Below are positions 1 through 5,270 of a stretch of 6,685 nucleotides of DNA, piece by piece. Every line of letters begins with the position of its first letter. The first letter of the stretch is position 1. Position numbers and translations under genes: made by a program. Origin of the DNA: Streptomyces katrae (GTDB lineage: Bacteria > Actinomycetota > Actinomycetes > Streptomycetales > Streptomycetaceae); contig NZ_JZWV01000198.1 of assembly GCF_000966975.1 (NCBI RefSeq), positions 1 through 6,685 on the forward strand, written 5' to 3'. Below the pieces are notes generated by a model, which saw nothing but the letters and a program-made list of their open reading frames with translations, was not told where the DNA came from and searched no databases.

Positions 1-336
1 GCCGGGCGGAGGCCGGCGGCGGACCTGCCGCCGGTGGAGTTCCTGGAATGTGCCACGCTTCCAGCCGTCCTCAAGGAACTGGACGCCGGCGGCATCGACG
101 TGTGCGTGCTGGACGGCGAGGCGGTCCCGGCCGGGGGCATGGGGGTGTGCCGGCAGATCAAGGACGAGATCTTCCGGTGTCCCCCGGTGCTGCTGCTGAT
201 GGGGCGCCCGCAGGACGCCTGGCTGGCCACCTGGAGCCGCGCTGACGCGGCCGTCACCCTTCCGGTGGACCCGGTGGAGTTCCCCGAGGCCCTGGCGGGG
301 CTGCTGCGCTCCCGGCTGGCCCCCAACGCCGCCTAG
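1..336 (+). CDS. Receiver-like (response-regulator fold) protein, 5' end missing
   Basis: This is the C-terminal part (111 codons, TAG stop) of a small protein; the frame is open to the window edge. The visible part follows the second half of a CheY-type receiver: a beta2/alpha2 stretch (VEFLECATLPAVLKEL), then IDVCVLDGEA with an Asp at the phospho-acceptor position, then the alpha3 segment GVCRQIKDE, a strand PPVLLLM, and VTLPVDPVEF where receivers normally have a T/SKP motif. The conserved Lys is Leu here, and the Thr/Ser after beta4 is not obvious, so normal phosphorylation chemistry is doubtful. No DNA-binding or enzymatic domain follows, so it is a stand-alone receiver or the end of a longer protein. 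A GTG at 34 could act as a start but would remove beta1 and the acidic pocket, so the real start is probably upstream. It converges on the transpeptidase gene. The fold assignment is from pattern only; the function is unknown. Confidence 0.65.
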   Translation, partial: AGRRPAADLPPVEFLECATLPAVLKELDAGGIDVCVLDGEAVPAGGMGVCRQIKDEIFRCPPVLLLMGRPQDAWLATWSRADAAVTLPVDPVEFPEALAGLLRSRLAPNAA

Positions 337-354
337 CGGCTCCCGGGGCACGGG

Positions 355-395
355 CGAGGGCCCGCGGCGGCTCTGCGGCCGCCGACGGGCCCTCG
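355..395. terminator. Bidirectional terminator hairpin between convergent genes
   Basis: CGAGGGCCCG at 355-364 pairs perfectly with CGGGCCCTCG at 386-395. The stem continues inward with CGGCGGC at 365-371 against GCCGCCG at 378-384. One A (385) is bulged and the loop is six bases (372-377), giving 17 base pairs in all. It sits between the stop of the receiver-like gene (336) and the stop of the transpeptidase gene (418), so it can serve both. There is no T-run on either side, which is common for terminators in this kind of genome. Confidence 0.72.
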
Positions 396-417
396 TGGGC
401 TTCGTGGGGCGTGCGCG

Positions 418-1668
418 TCAGACGGTGGGCCTGAGACGGGCCTGGTCGACGGCGCTGCGGCCCTCCTGGGTGCCCTTCAGGAGGTAACTGCCGTCACGCC
501 ATTCCTTCCAGTCCAGGTTCCAGTCGCCGTAGCCGTTGCCGAAGGGCTCCATGTCCTCGCCGATGCTGTTGATCACCCGGACGATGTCGCCCTCGGTGAT
601 GTTCTCGTAGAACCAGGCGGCGTTGCCCGTGCTCATGCCGGTGCAGCCGTGGCTGACGTTCTCGTAGCCCTGGGAGCCGACCGACCAGGGCGCGGCGTGC
701 ACGTACTCGCCGCTCCAGGTCACGCGGGTGGCGTAGTAGACGGGCAGGTTGTAGTACTCGCTGCCGCCGATGCCTACGGTGTCCCCGCGCATCTGGACGA
801 AGTACTGCTTGCCCAGCACCACCTTGACCCCGTTGCGGGTGGAGAAGCCGGGCTTCCCGGTGGTCACCGGAATGGTGTTGATCACTTCTCCGTTGCGCTC
901 GAACGTGAGGGTGTGCGCGGCGGCGTCGGTGGTGACCTCCACCCGGTCGCCGATCTCCAGCTTGAGGGGCTTGGAGGCGGATCCGTGGAGGTCGTCCTCG
1001 ATCTTGACGCCCTCCAGGTTGCTCCGTACGGAGACCCAGGAGTGCGCGGGCCAGTAGTCCTTGGGGCGGAAGTGCAGGTTCTTGTCGTCGACCCAGTGCC
1101 AGGCGCCCTCGACGGGTTGCGGGGTGTCGATGACCAGGCCCCGTTCGACGAGGGCGCGGGCGGCCTTGTCCTTGACGGGTTCGCTGAGTTCGGCCGTGAT
1201 GGGCTGCCCGACCCCGTATTTGCCCTCGTCCGGGCCGAATTCGACCTTGAGGAGCTTCTTGGCCGGGGTGGTGTCGAAGGCGAGCGTGCGCTGCCCCGGG
1301 GCCCCGTGCCGGTCCTCCGTGCTCACCGTGACCGTGTAGTGGACGCCCGCGGCCATGGGCGTGGTGCTGTGCCAGCGGTCTCCCTTGGCGGAGAGTTCGC
1401 CCGCCAGGCGGCGCCCGTGGGTGTCCACGGCCGTCACGTCGGTGATACGGGAGTCCGTGCCCTTGGCGGTGACTTCGAGGGGCTTGTCGGGGTCGGCGGC
1501 GCGGCCGCCGCCGGGTGGCTGGTTGAAGGTCACCTGCCCAGCCGCGTCGTACGGGCGGGCTGACAGCGGGTTGTCTGCGGACCCCCCGCATGCGGTGGCG
1601 CCGGCACCGAGGGACGCGACCAGCAGGGAGCAGCTGAGTACCGTCCAAAGACGCGGTGAGTGCTTCAT
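418..1668 (-). CDS. Lipoprotein L,D-transpeptidase (YkuD family) with Ig-like domains
   Basis: This is a 416-residue secreted enzyme predicted to form 3-3 cross-links in peptidoglycan outside the membrane. The N terminus has a charged start, a hydrophobic stretch (about 8-24) and a lipobox-like ATAC ending at Cys27, so it is probably lipid-anchored; Ala at -3 makes this a weak lipobox. Residues about 40-130 and 135-235 resemble the paired Ig-like domains of actinobacterial Ldt proteins. The YkuD catalytic domain covers about 240-366. Its active-site residues are His324, then SHGC at 339-342 with His340 and nucleophile Cys342, followed by the family-like NAAWFYENITEGD. The residue two after Cys is Gly (SHGCTGM), where many members have Asn or Arg. 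A C-terminal extension of about 50 residues rich in Trp and Gly follows. The ATG at 1668 is chosen because the signal peptide begins there; no good Shine-Dalgarno precedes it. It lies downstream of the oxidase operon in the same direction, but a terminator separates them. Family assignment is firm; which Ldt class it belongs to is not resolved. Confidence 0.93.
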   Translation of the reverse strand: MKHSPRLWTVLSCSLLVASLGAGATACGGSADNPLSARPYDAAGQVTFNQPPGGGRAADPDKPLEVTAKGTDSRITDVTAVDTHGRRLAGELSAKGDRWHSTTPMAAGVHYTVTVSTEDRHGAPGQRTLAFDTTPAKKLLKVEFGPDEGKYGVGQPITAELSEPVKDKAARALVERGLVIDTPQPVEGAWHWVDDKNLHFRPKDYWPAHSWVSVRSNLEGVKIEDDLHGSASKPLKLEIGDRVEVTTDAAAHTLTFERNGEVINTIPVTTGKPGFSTRNGVKVVLGKQYFVQMRGDTVGIGGSEYYNLPVYYATRVTWSGEYVHAAPWSVGSQGYENVSHGCTGMSTGNAAWFYENITEGDIVRVINSIGEDMEPFGNGYGDWNLDWKEWRDGSYLLKGTQEGRSAVDQARLRPTV

Positions 1669-1692
1669 GCGCTCAACGCTATGAACATATGA

Positions 1693-1719
1693 CTATTACG
1701 TCGCGCGGGGTGACTGCAA
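1693..1719 (-). promoter_or_regulatory. Candidate promoter for the L,D-transpeptidase gene
   Basis: Read on the minus strand, TTGCAG (1719-1714) and TAATAG (1698-1693) resemble -35 and -10 boxes, with a short 15-base spacer. They lie 25 bases and more upstream of the ATG, in an unusually AT-rich patch between the upstream terminator and the gene. An overlapping TATGTT (1689-1684) could be an alternative -10. The start point is not determined. Confidence 0.3.
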
Positions 1720-1721
1720 AC

Positions 1722-1760
1722 GAGGGGCCCGGACTCCTCCGAAAGGTGTCCGGGCCCCTC
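1722..1760 (-). terminator. Terminator of the ctaC-ctaD-ctaF operon
   Basis: GAGGGGCCCGGAC (1722-1734) and GTCCGGGCCCCTC (1748-1760) form a perfect 13-bp stem. The 13-base loop can add an inner CCT/AGG pairing after a T-T mismatch. It begins 57 bases past the ctaF stop codon and lies before the transpeptidase start. On the minus strand the stem is followed by GTTTGC, a weak T-run. No plus-strand gene enters it, so it is assigned to the oxidase operon. Confidence 0.82.
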
Positions 1761-1804
1761 TGTACTGCTCTTGTACTGCTTCTGTGCTGCGTCCGTACCG
1801 CTGG
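1761..1804. repeat. Imperfect 11-base tandem repeat (four units)
   Basis: Units start at 1761, 1772, 1783 and 1794: TGTACTGCTCT, TGTACTGCTTC, TGTGCTGCGTC and CGTACCGCTGG. The first two differ at two positions and the last two diverge further. The array fills the gap between the ctaF stop codon and the operon terminator, so it is in the 3' untranslated part of the oxidase mRNA. No function is known to me. Confidence 0.55.
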
Positions 1805-1809
1805 TACGG
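1793..1809 (-). repeat. Small hairpin just after the ctaF stop codon
   Basis: CCGTACC (1793-1799) and GGTACGG (1803-1809) are a perfect 7-bp inverted repeat with a three-base loop. It begins seven bases past the ctaF stop (1817-1819) and overlaps the last unit of the 11-base repeat. It could protect the 3' end of the mRNA or act as a minor terminator ahead of the stronger one at 1722-1760; this is inference. Confidence 0.5.
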
Positions 1810-1816
1810 CTACCGC

Positions 1817-2215
1817 CTACTGGTTCTGGTTCTCACCGCGGTAGTACTCGTACACCCAGCCCCACAGGCCGATCAGGATGATCGGGGCCGAGAAGTACAT
1901 GAGCCACCAGCCGAAGATGACGCCCATGAACGCGAGCGCACCGCCGATGCCCAGCGAGAGCGGCTGCCAGCTGTGCGGGGAGAAGAACCCCAGCTCGCCC
2001 GCCTCGTCGGCGACGTCGGCCTCCAGGTTGTCCTGGGCCATCTCGTCCACGCGCCGGGCCGTGAAGGCCAGGTAGTAGCCGATCATGGCGCTCAGGCCGA
2101 AGGCCAGCGCGAGAGCGGTGGTTCCGACCGGCTCCTTGGACCAGACGCCGTAGACGACGGTCATGATCAGGATGAAGACGGAGAGCCAGAGGAACATCTT
2201 GCCCTGGATCTTCAC
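1817..2215 (-). CDS. ctaF: Cytochrome c oxidase subunit IV (actinobacterial type)
   Basis: This is a 132-residue membrane protein of the aa3 oxidase. It is the small accessory subunit found in actinobacteria and carries no redox centre. Hydrophobicity suggests four membrane segments: about 7-25, 30-52, 84-104 and 105-124. Between the second and third is an acidic loop (57-75) ending in [11 protein letters not shown], which matches the conserved centre of this family. The C terminus is short and polar. The start is GTG, sharing bases with the ctaD stop in a GTGA overlap, so translation is probably coupled to ctaD. A near-perfect Shine-Dalgarno (AAGGAGG, 2229-2223) stands seven bases before it. 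It is the last gene of the operon, followed by a repeat array and terminator. Length and sequence fit the family well. Confidence 0.95.
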   Translation of the reverse strand: MKIQGKMFLWLSVFILIMTVVYGVWSKEPVGTTALALAFGLSAMIGYYLAFTARRVDEMAQDNLEADVADEAGELGFFSPHSWQPLSLGIGGALAFMGVIFGWWLMYFSAPIILIGLWGWVYEYYRGENQNQ

Positions 2216-3939
2216 TTGCCGGCCTCCTTGCCACCGGTGACGGCCTTCGCCGGGGCGTGGTCCTCGAGGTGGTCGAGGGCCGCGATCTCCGGGTGGTGCA
2301 GGTCGAACGCCGGCGATTCACTGCGGATGCGCGGCAGGGTGAGGAAGTTGTGGCGCGGCGGCGGGCAGGAGGTCGCCCACTCCAGCGAACGGCCGTAGCC
2401 CCACGGGTCGTCGACCTCGATCTTCTTGCCGTACTTGGCGGTCTTCCAGACGTTGTACATGAACGGCAGGAAGGAGAGGCCGAGGACGAAGGAGCTGATC
2501 GTCGAGATCGTGTTCAGGGTGGTGAAGCCGTCGGCGGCGAGGTAGTCCGCGTAACGGCGCGGCATGCCCTCGGCGCCCAGCCAGTGCTGGACCAGGAAGG
2601 TGCCGTGGAAGCCGATGAACAGCGTCCAGAAGGTGATCTTGCCGAGGCGCTCGTCCAGCATCTTGCCCGTGAACTTCGGCCACCAGAAGTGGAAGCCGGC
2701 GAACATCGCGAACACCACGGTGCCGAAGACGACGTAGTGGAAGTGCGCGACGACGAAGTACGAGTCGGAGACGTGGAAGTCCATCGGGGGCGAGGCCAGG
2801 ATGACGCCGGTCAGACCACCGAAGGTGAAGGTGACCAGGAAGCCGATCGTCCAGAGCATCGGGGTCTCGAAGGACAGCGAGCCCTTCCACATGGTGCCGA
2901 TCCAGTTGAAGAACTTCACACCGGTCGGGACCGCGATCAGGAAGGTCATGAAGGAGAAGAACGGCAGCAGCACACCGCCGGTGACGTACATGTGGTGGGC
3001 CCACACGGTCACCGAGAGGCCGGCGATCGCGATCGTCGCGGCGATCAGACCGATGTAGCCGAACATCGGCTTGCGGGAGAAGACCGGGATGATCTCGGAG
3101 ACGATGCCGAAGAACGGTAGCGCGATGATGTACACCTCTGGGTGGCCGAAGAACCAGAAGAGGTGTTGCCACAGCAAGGCGCCGCCGTTGGCCGCGTCGA
3201 ACACGTGCGCACCGAACTTGCGGTCGGCCTCCAGCGCGAAGAGCGCGGCGGCCAGGACCGGGAAGGCGAGCAGGACCAGGACACCGGTCAGCAGCACGTT
3301 CCAGGTGAAGATCGGCATGCGGAACATCGTCATGCCCGGAGCGCGCATGCAGATGATCGTGGTGATGAAGTTGACCGAGCCGAGGATCGTACCGAAGCCG
3401 GAGAAGGCCAGACCCATGATCCACATGTCGGCGCCGATGCCCGGCGAGCGGACGGCGTCCGACAGCGGGGAGTAGGCGAACCAGCCGAAGTCGGCCGCAC
3501 CCGAGGGGGTGACGAAGCCGGCGACCGCGATGGTCGAGCCGAAGAGGTACAGCCAGTACGCGAACATGTTCAGCCGCGGGAACGCCACGTCGGGCGCGCC
3601 GATCTGCAGCGGCATGATCCAGTTGGCGAAACCGGCGAACAGCGGGGTCGCGAACATCAGCAGCATGATCGTGCCATGCATGGTGAACGCCTGGTTGAAC
3701 TGCTCGTTCGACATGATCTGCGTGCCCGGACGGGCCAGCTCGGCGCGCATGAAGAGCGCCAGGATGCCGCCGATCAGGAAGAACACGAACGAGGTGACCA
3801 GGTACATCGTGCCGATGGTCTTGTGGTCGGTGGTGGTGAGCCACTTCACGACCACGTTGCCCGGCTGCTTGCGCCGCACCGGCAGCTCGTTTTCATACGA
3901 GTCGGCGGCGGCACCCTGGGATTCGTTGAGGATGCTCAC
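2212..3939 (-). CDS. ctaD: Cytochrome c oxidase subunit I (aa3 type, catalytic)
   Basis: This is the 575-residue catalytic subunit that reduces O2 to water and pumps protons. It should span the membrane 12 times (about residues 42-500), with cytoplasmic ends and a polar C-terminal tail of about 75 residues. All ligands are present: His88 and His401 for heme a, His399 for heme a3, and His266, His315 and His316 for CuB. Tyr270 of GHPEVY is placed for the His-Tyr cross-link. The D-channel residues (Asp117, Asn124, Glu268) and the K-channel Lys342 in PTGVKFF are intact, which marks a type A proton-pumping oxidase. The start is GTG, overlapping the ctaC stop as GTGA. Its Shine-Dalgarno (GGAAG, 3954-3950) is ten bases away and modest, so coupling to ctaC is likely. 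The TGA stop overlaps the ctaF start. No defect is seen. Confidence 0.98.
   Translation of the reverse strand: MSILNESQGAAADSYENELPVRRKQPGNVVVKWLTTTDHKTIGTMYLVTSFVFFLIGGILALFMRAELARPGTQIMSNEQFNQAFTMHGTIMLLMFATPLFAGFANWIMPLQIGAPDVAFPRLNMFAYWLYLFGSTIAVAGFVTPSGAADFGWFAYSPLSDAVRSPGIGADMWIMGLAFSGFGTILGSVNFITTIICMRAPGMTMFRMPIFTWNVLLTGVLVLLAFPVLAAALFALEADRKFGAHVFDAANGGALLWQHLFWFFGHPEVYIIALPFFGIVSEIIPVFSRKPMFGYIGLIAATIAIAGLSVTVWAHHMYVTGGVLLPFFSFMTFLIAVPTGVKFFNWIGTMWKGSLSFETPMLWTIGFLVTFTFGGLTGVILASPPMDFHVSDSYFVVAHFHYVVFGTVVFAMFAGFHFWWPKFTGKMLDERLGKITFWTLFIGFHGTFLVQHWLGAEGMPRRYADYLAADGFTTLNTISTISSFVLGLSFLPFMYNVWKTAKYGKKIEVDDPWGYGRSLEWATSCPPPRHNFLTLPRIRSESPAFDLHHPEIAALDHLEDHAPAKAVTGGKEAGK
2223..2229 (-). 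promoter_or_regulatory. Strong ribosome-binding site of ctaF, inside the end of ctaD
   Basis: AAGGAGG on the minus strand lies seven bases before the GTG of ctaF. It falls within the last codons of ctaD (the GKEAGK end). It fixes the ctaF start and means ctaF can load ribosomes itself as well as use coupling with ctaD. Confidence 0.85.
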
Positions 3940-4910
3940 AGTTTGTTCACTTCCGCATTCCGGGCGGGGTCAGTCTGCTTGATGCCGGCCGGCAGGAAGC
4001 CGGTCTGACCCTTCTCCGCCAGCTGCTTCAGGTGGGCCTTGTACTCCGCGGGGGAGACGACCTTCACGTTGAAGAGCATGCGGGAGTGGTCGACACCGCA
4101 GAGCTCGGCACACTTGCCCACGAAGGTGCCTTCCTGGTTCGGGGTGACCTCGAAGACATTGGTGTGACCGGGGATGACGTCCTGCTTGAACAGGAAGGGC
4201 ACCACCCAGAAGGAGTGGATGACGTCGTTCGACGACAGGATGAAGCGGACCTTCTCGCCCTTGGGCAGGTAGAGGGTCGGCCCCGGGTTGTTGGTGTCCG
4301 CGTTCCGGTCGCCGGGGACGCCCTTCTCGTAGACGCCCTCGGCGCCCGCGGGGAAGTCCTTGGTGAAGCGGTCCGGCAGGGAGGCGAGCTCCTTGGGAAC
4401 CACACCCGCCTTCGGGGTCGCGGCGTCGCCGTCGACGTTCTCGACGTAGTTGAAGCCCCAGCTCCACTGGAAGCCGATCACGTTGATGGTGTGAGCCGGC
4501 TTGGCGGAGAGGGTGAGGAGCTTCGACTCATCACGCGCGGTGAAGTAGAAGAGCACCGAGACGATGATGAGCGGGACCACGGTGTACAGGGCCTCGATGG
4601 GCATGTTGTACCGGGTCTGCGCGGGGACCTCGATCTTCGTCCGGCTGCGCCGGTGGAAGATGACGCTCCACATGATCAGGCCCCAGACCAGGATGCCCGT
4701 GATGAGAGCGGCGGCCCAGGAACCCTGCCACAGGGAGAGGATGCGAGGCGCCTCCTCCGTGGCCGGGTAGGGCATACCGAGGCGGGGGAAGCTTTTCCAG
4801 TTGTACGAGCAACCAGTGGCGGTCGCCAGGACCACGCCCGCAGTCAGCGCCTGCAGCAGCTTCCGCCGCATCGGGCGCCGCGGCGAGCGGTCGGAGCCGT
4901 AGGGACTCAC
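3936..4910 (-). CDS. ctaC: Cytochrome c oxidase subunit II (CuA electron entry)
   Basis: This is a 324-residue lipoprotein-like subunit that accepts electrons at a two-copper CuA centre and passes them to CtaD. Counting from the chosen GTG, the N terminus is basic (RRPMRRK), then hydrophobic (19-33), ending in ATGC with Cys34 as the probable lipidated residue. Two membrane segments follow (about 64-84 and 106-124). The aromatic stretch FQWSWGFNY starts at 147. The CuA cupredoxin domain holds His232, Cys267, Glu269, Cys271, His275 and Met278, all six ligands. A loop of about 50 residues (158-208) sits between the aromatic stretch and [10 protein letters not shown]. No cytochrome c domain is fused to it. 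The frame is open upstream to a GTG at 5015, but GTG at 4910 has GGGAAGG six bases before it and begins just before the signal peptide. The TGA stop overlaps the ctaD start. It is the first gene of the operon. Confidence 0.96.
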   Translation of the reverse strand: MSPYGSDRSPRRPMRRKLLQALTAGVVLATATGCSYNWKSFPRLGMPYPATEEAPRILSLWQGSWAAALITGILVWGLIMWSVIFHRRSRTKIEVPAQTRYNMPIEALYTVVPLIIVSVLFYFTARDESKLLTLSAKPAHTINVIGFQWSWGFNYVENVDGDAATPKAGVVPKELASLPDRFTKDFPAGAEGVYEKGVPGDRNADTNNPGPTLYLPKGEKVRFILSSNDVIHSFWVVPFLFKQDVIPGHTNVFEVTPNQEGTFVGKCAELCGVDHSRMLFNVKVVSPAEYKAHLKQLAEKGQTGFLPAGIKQTDPARNAEVNKL

Positions 4911-4916
4911 GTAGCG

Positions 4917-4923
4917 CCTTCCC
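4917..4923 (-). promoter_or_regulatory. Ribosome-binding site deciding the ctaC start
   Basis: GGGAAGG on the minus strand is six bases before the GTG at 4910. This supports the 324-residue product over the 35-residue-longer reading from 5015, whose extra N terminus would be Arg/Gly-rich and unlike a signal peptide. Confidence 0.7.
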
Positions 4924-4934
4924 GAGAGTCTCGG
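4922..4934. repeat. Palindrome CCGAGA-G-TCTCGG beside the ctaC ribosome-binding site
   Basis: Six-base arms are separated by a single G. The palindrome shares two bases with the Shine-Dalgarno of ctaC. It might be a protein-binding site or, with a four-base stem and five-base loop, a small RNA hairpin. Its function is unknown. Confidence 0.4.
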
Positions 4935-4938
4935 CCCG

Positions 4939-4952
4939 CGCGGCCGGCCGCG
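4939..4952. repeat. 14-bp perfect palindrome in the ctaC leader
   Basis: CGCGGCCGGCCGCG is self-complementary. It is made only of G and C, so chance in a genome of this composition is a real possibility. It sits about 30-40 bases upstream of the ctaC start codon, probably within the mRNA leader. Confidence 0.4.
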
Positions 4953-4990
4953 GCCGTGTTCGGGTCGGTCGCCGGCCCTGACGCAGGCAG

Positions 4991-5019
4991 GGGTTTGGAT
5001 GTTTATGCGGACCAAACCC
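4991..5019 (-). promoter_or_regulatory. Inverted repeat GGGTTTGG-N13-CCAAACCC upstream of ctaC
   Basis: Perfect 8-bp arms (4991-4998 and 5012-5019) flank a 13-base AT-richer spacer. This is the least GC-rich part of the divergent intergenic region. On the minus strand, TAGGGT (5022-5017) overlaps one arm and TAGCGT (5032-5027) lies just upstream; both fit a TANNNT -10 pattern, but neither has a clear -35. The repeat may be an operator over the oxidase promoter or a leader hairpin. I do not recognise it as a known regulator site. Confidence 0.4.
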
Positions 5020-5107
5020 TACTGGACGCTATTTGAGGCCGCGCGGGGAGGGTGCCCAACGCGCCGCTACTGCCCCCGAAGGGATGGATCCGCCGTACGG
5101 GGGACGG

Positions 5108-5141
5108 GCCGTCCGGCCCTGAACGGCGGGCTCCGGACGGC
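5108..5141. repeat. 9-bp inverted repeat in the divergent region
   Basis: GCCGTCCGG (5108-5116) and CCGGACGGC (5133-5141) pair perfectly around a 16-base loop. It is too far from either gene end to be an obvious terminator, although it could separate the two divergent transcripts. Its role is unknown. Confidence 0.45.
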
Positions 5142-5178
5142 ATCTGACGACCCCTGAACCCGGCGCTGACCAGGGCGG

Positions 5179-5190
5179 CGTCCCGGGACG
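5179..5190. repeat. 12-bp perfect palindrome CGTCCCGGGACG
   Basis: This fully self-complementary site is about 80 bases upstream of the desulfurase start. A second inverted repeat, CCGGCG-N8-CGCCGG (5194-5213), follows at once. Both could be operator sites, but short GC palindromes are common by chance here. Confidence 0.35.
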
Positions 5191-5258
5191 GGGCCGGCGT
5201 CGGAACCCGCCGGACGGGACGGACCCCCTCAACCCCCGTCCCCCTGCCGCCCCTGCCT

Positions 5259-5264
5259 TACGGT
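5259..5264 (+). promoter_or_regulatory. Candidate -10 box of a leaderless promoter
   Basis: TACGGT fits the TANNNT -10 pattern and ends six bases before the ATG at 5271. That would place the transcript start at or next to the A of the start codon. Only a weak GGTGG, four bases from the ATG, could serve as a ribosome-binding site, which fits leaderless translation. No clear -35 is seen in the C-rich upstream stretch. Confidence 0.4.
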
Positions 5265-5270
5265 GGCCGG

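Larger units (their letters stand above)
4911..5270. other. Divergent intergenic region between ctaC and the cysteine desulfurase gene
   Basis: These 360 bases have no convincing gene. The side near ctaC (4911-5040) holds its ribosome-binding site, two palindromes and an inverted repeat around a possible promoter. The middle (5041-5258) is GC-rich with further inverted repeats at 5108-5141, 5179-5190 and 5194-5213. The side near the desulfurase ends in a C-rich run and a likely -10 box at 5259-5264. Long open frames cross the region, but they have no start signal and no recognisable product. Confidence 0.7.

Noticed and set aside
34..36. GTG at 34 as the true start of the receiver-like protein
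   Set aside because: Starting here would remove about the first quarter of the receiver fold. The frame stays open to the window edge, so the gene is treated as 5'-partial.
649..1563. Plus-strand open frame opposite the L,D-transpeptidase
   Set aside because: It has no recognisable domain and no start signal, and the opposite strand has a full lipoprotein enzyme.
2257..4008. Two long plus-strand open frames opposite ctaD
   Set aside because: Their products are rich in Glu, Arg and Gly and lack any known motif, while ctaD on the other strand has every catalytic residue.
4911..5015. Longer ctaC starting at GTG 5015
   Set aside because: The added 35 residues are Arg/Gly-rich and push the signal peptide inward. 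GTG 4910 has a good ribosome-binding site directly before it.
4032..5036. Plus-strand open frame opposite ctaC
   Set aside because: It is an antisense shadow with low-complexity charged sequence, and it runs through the ctaC promoter region.
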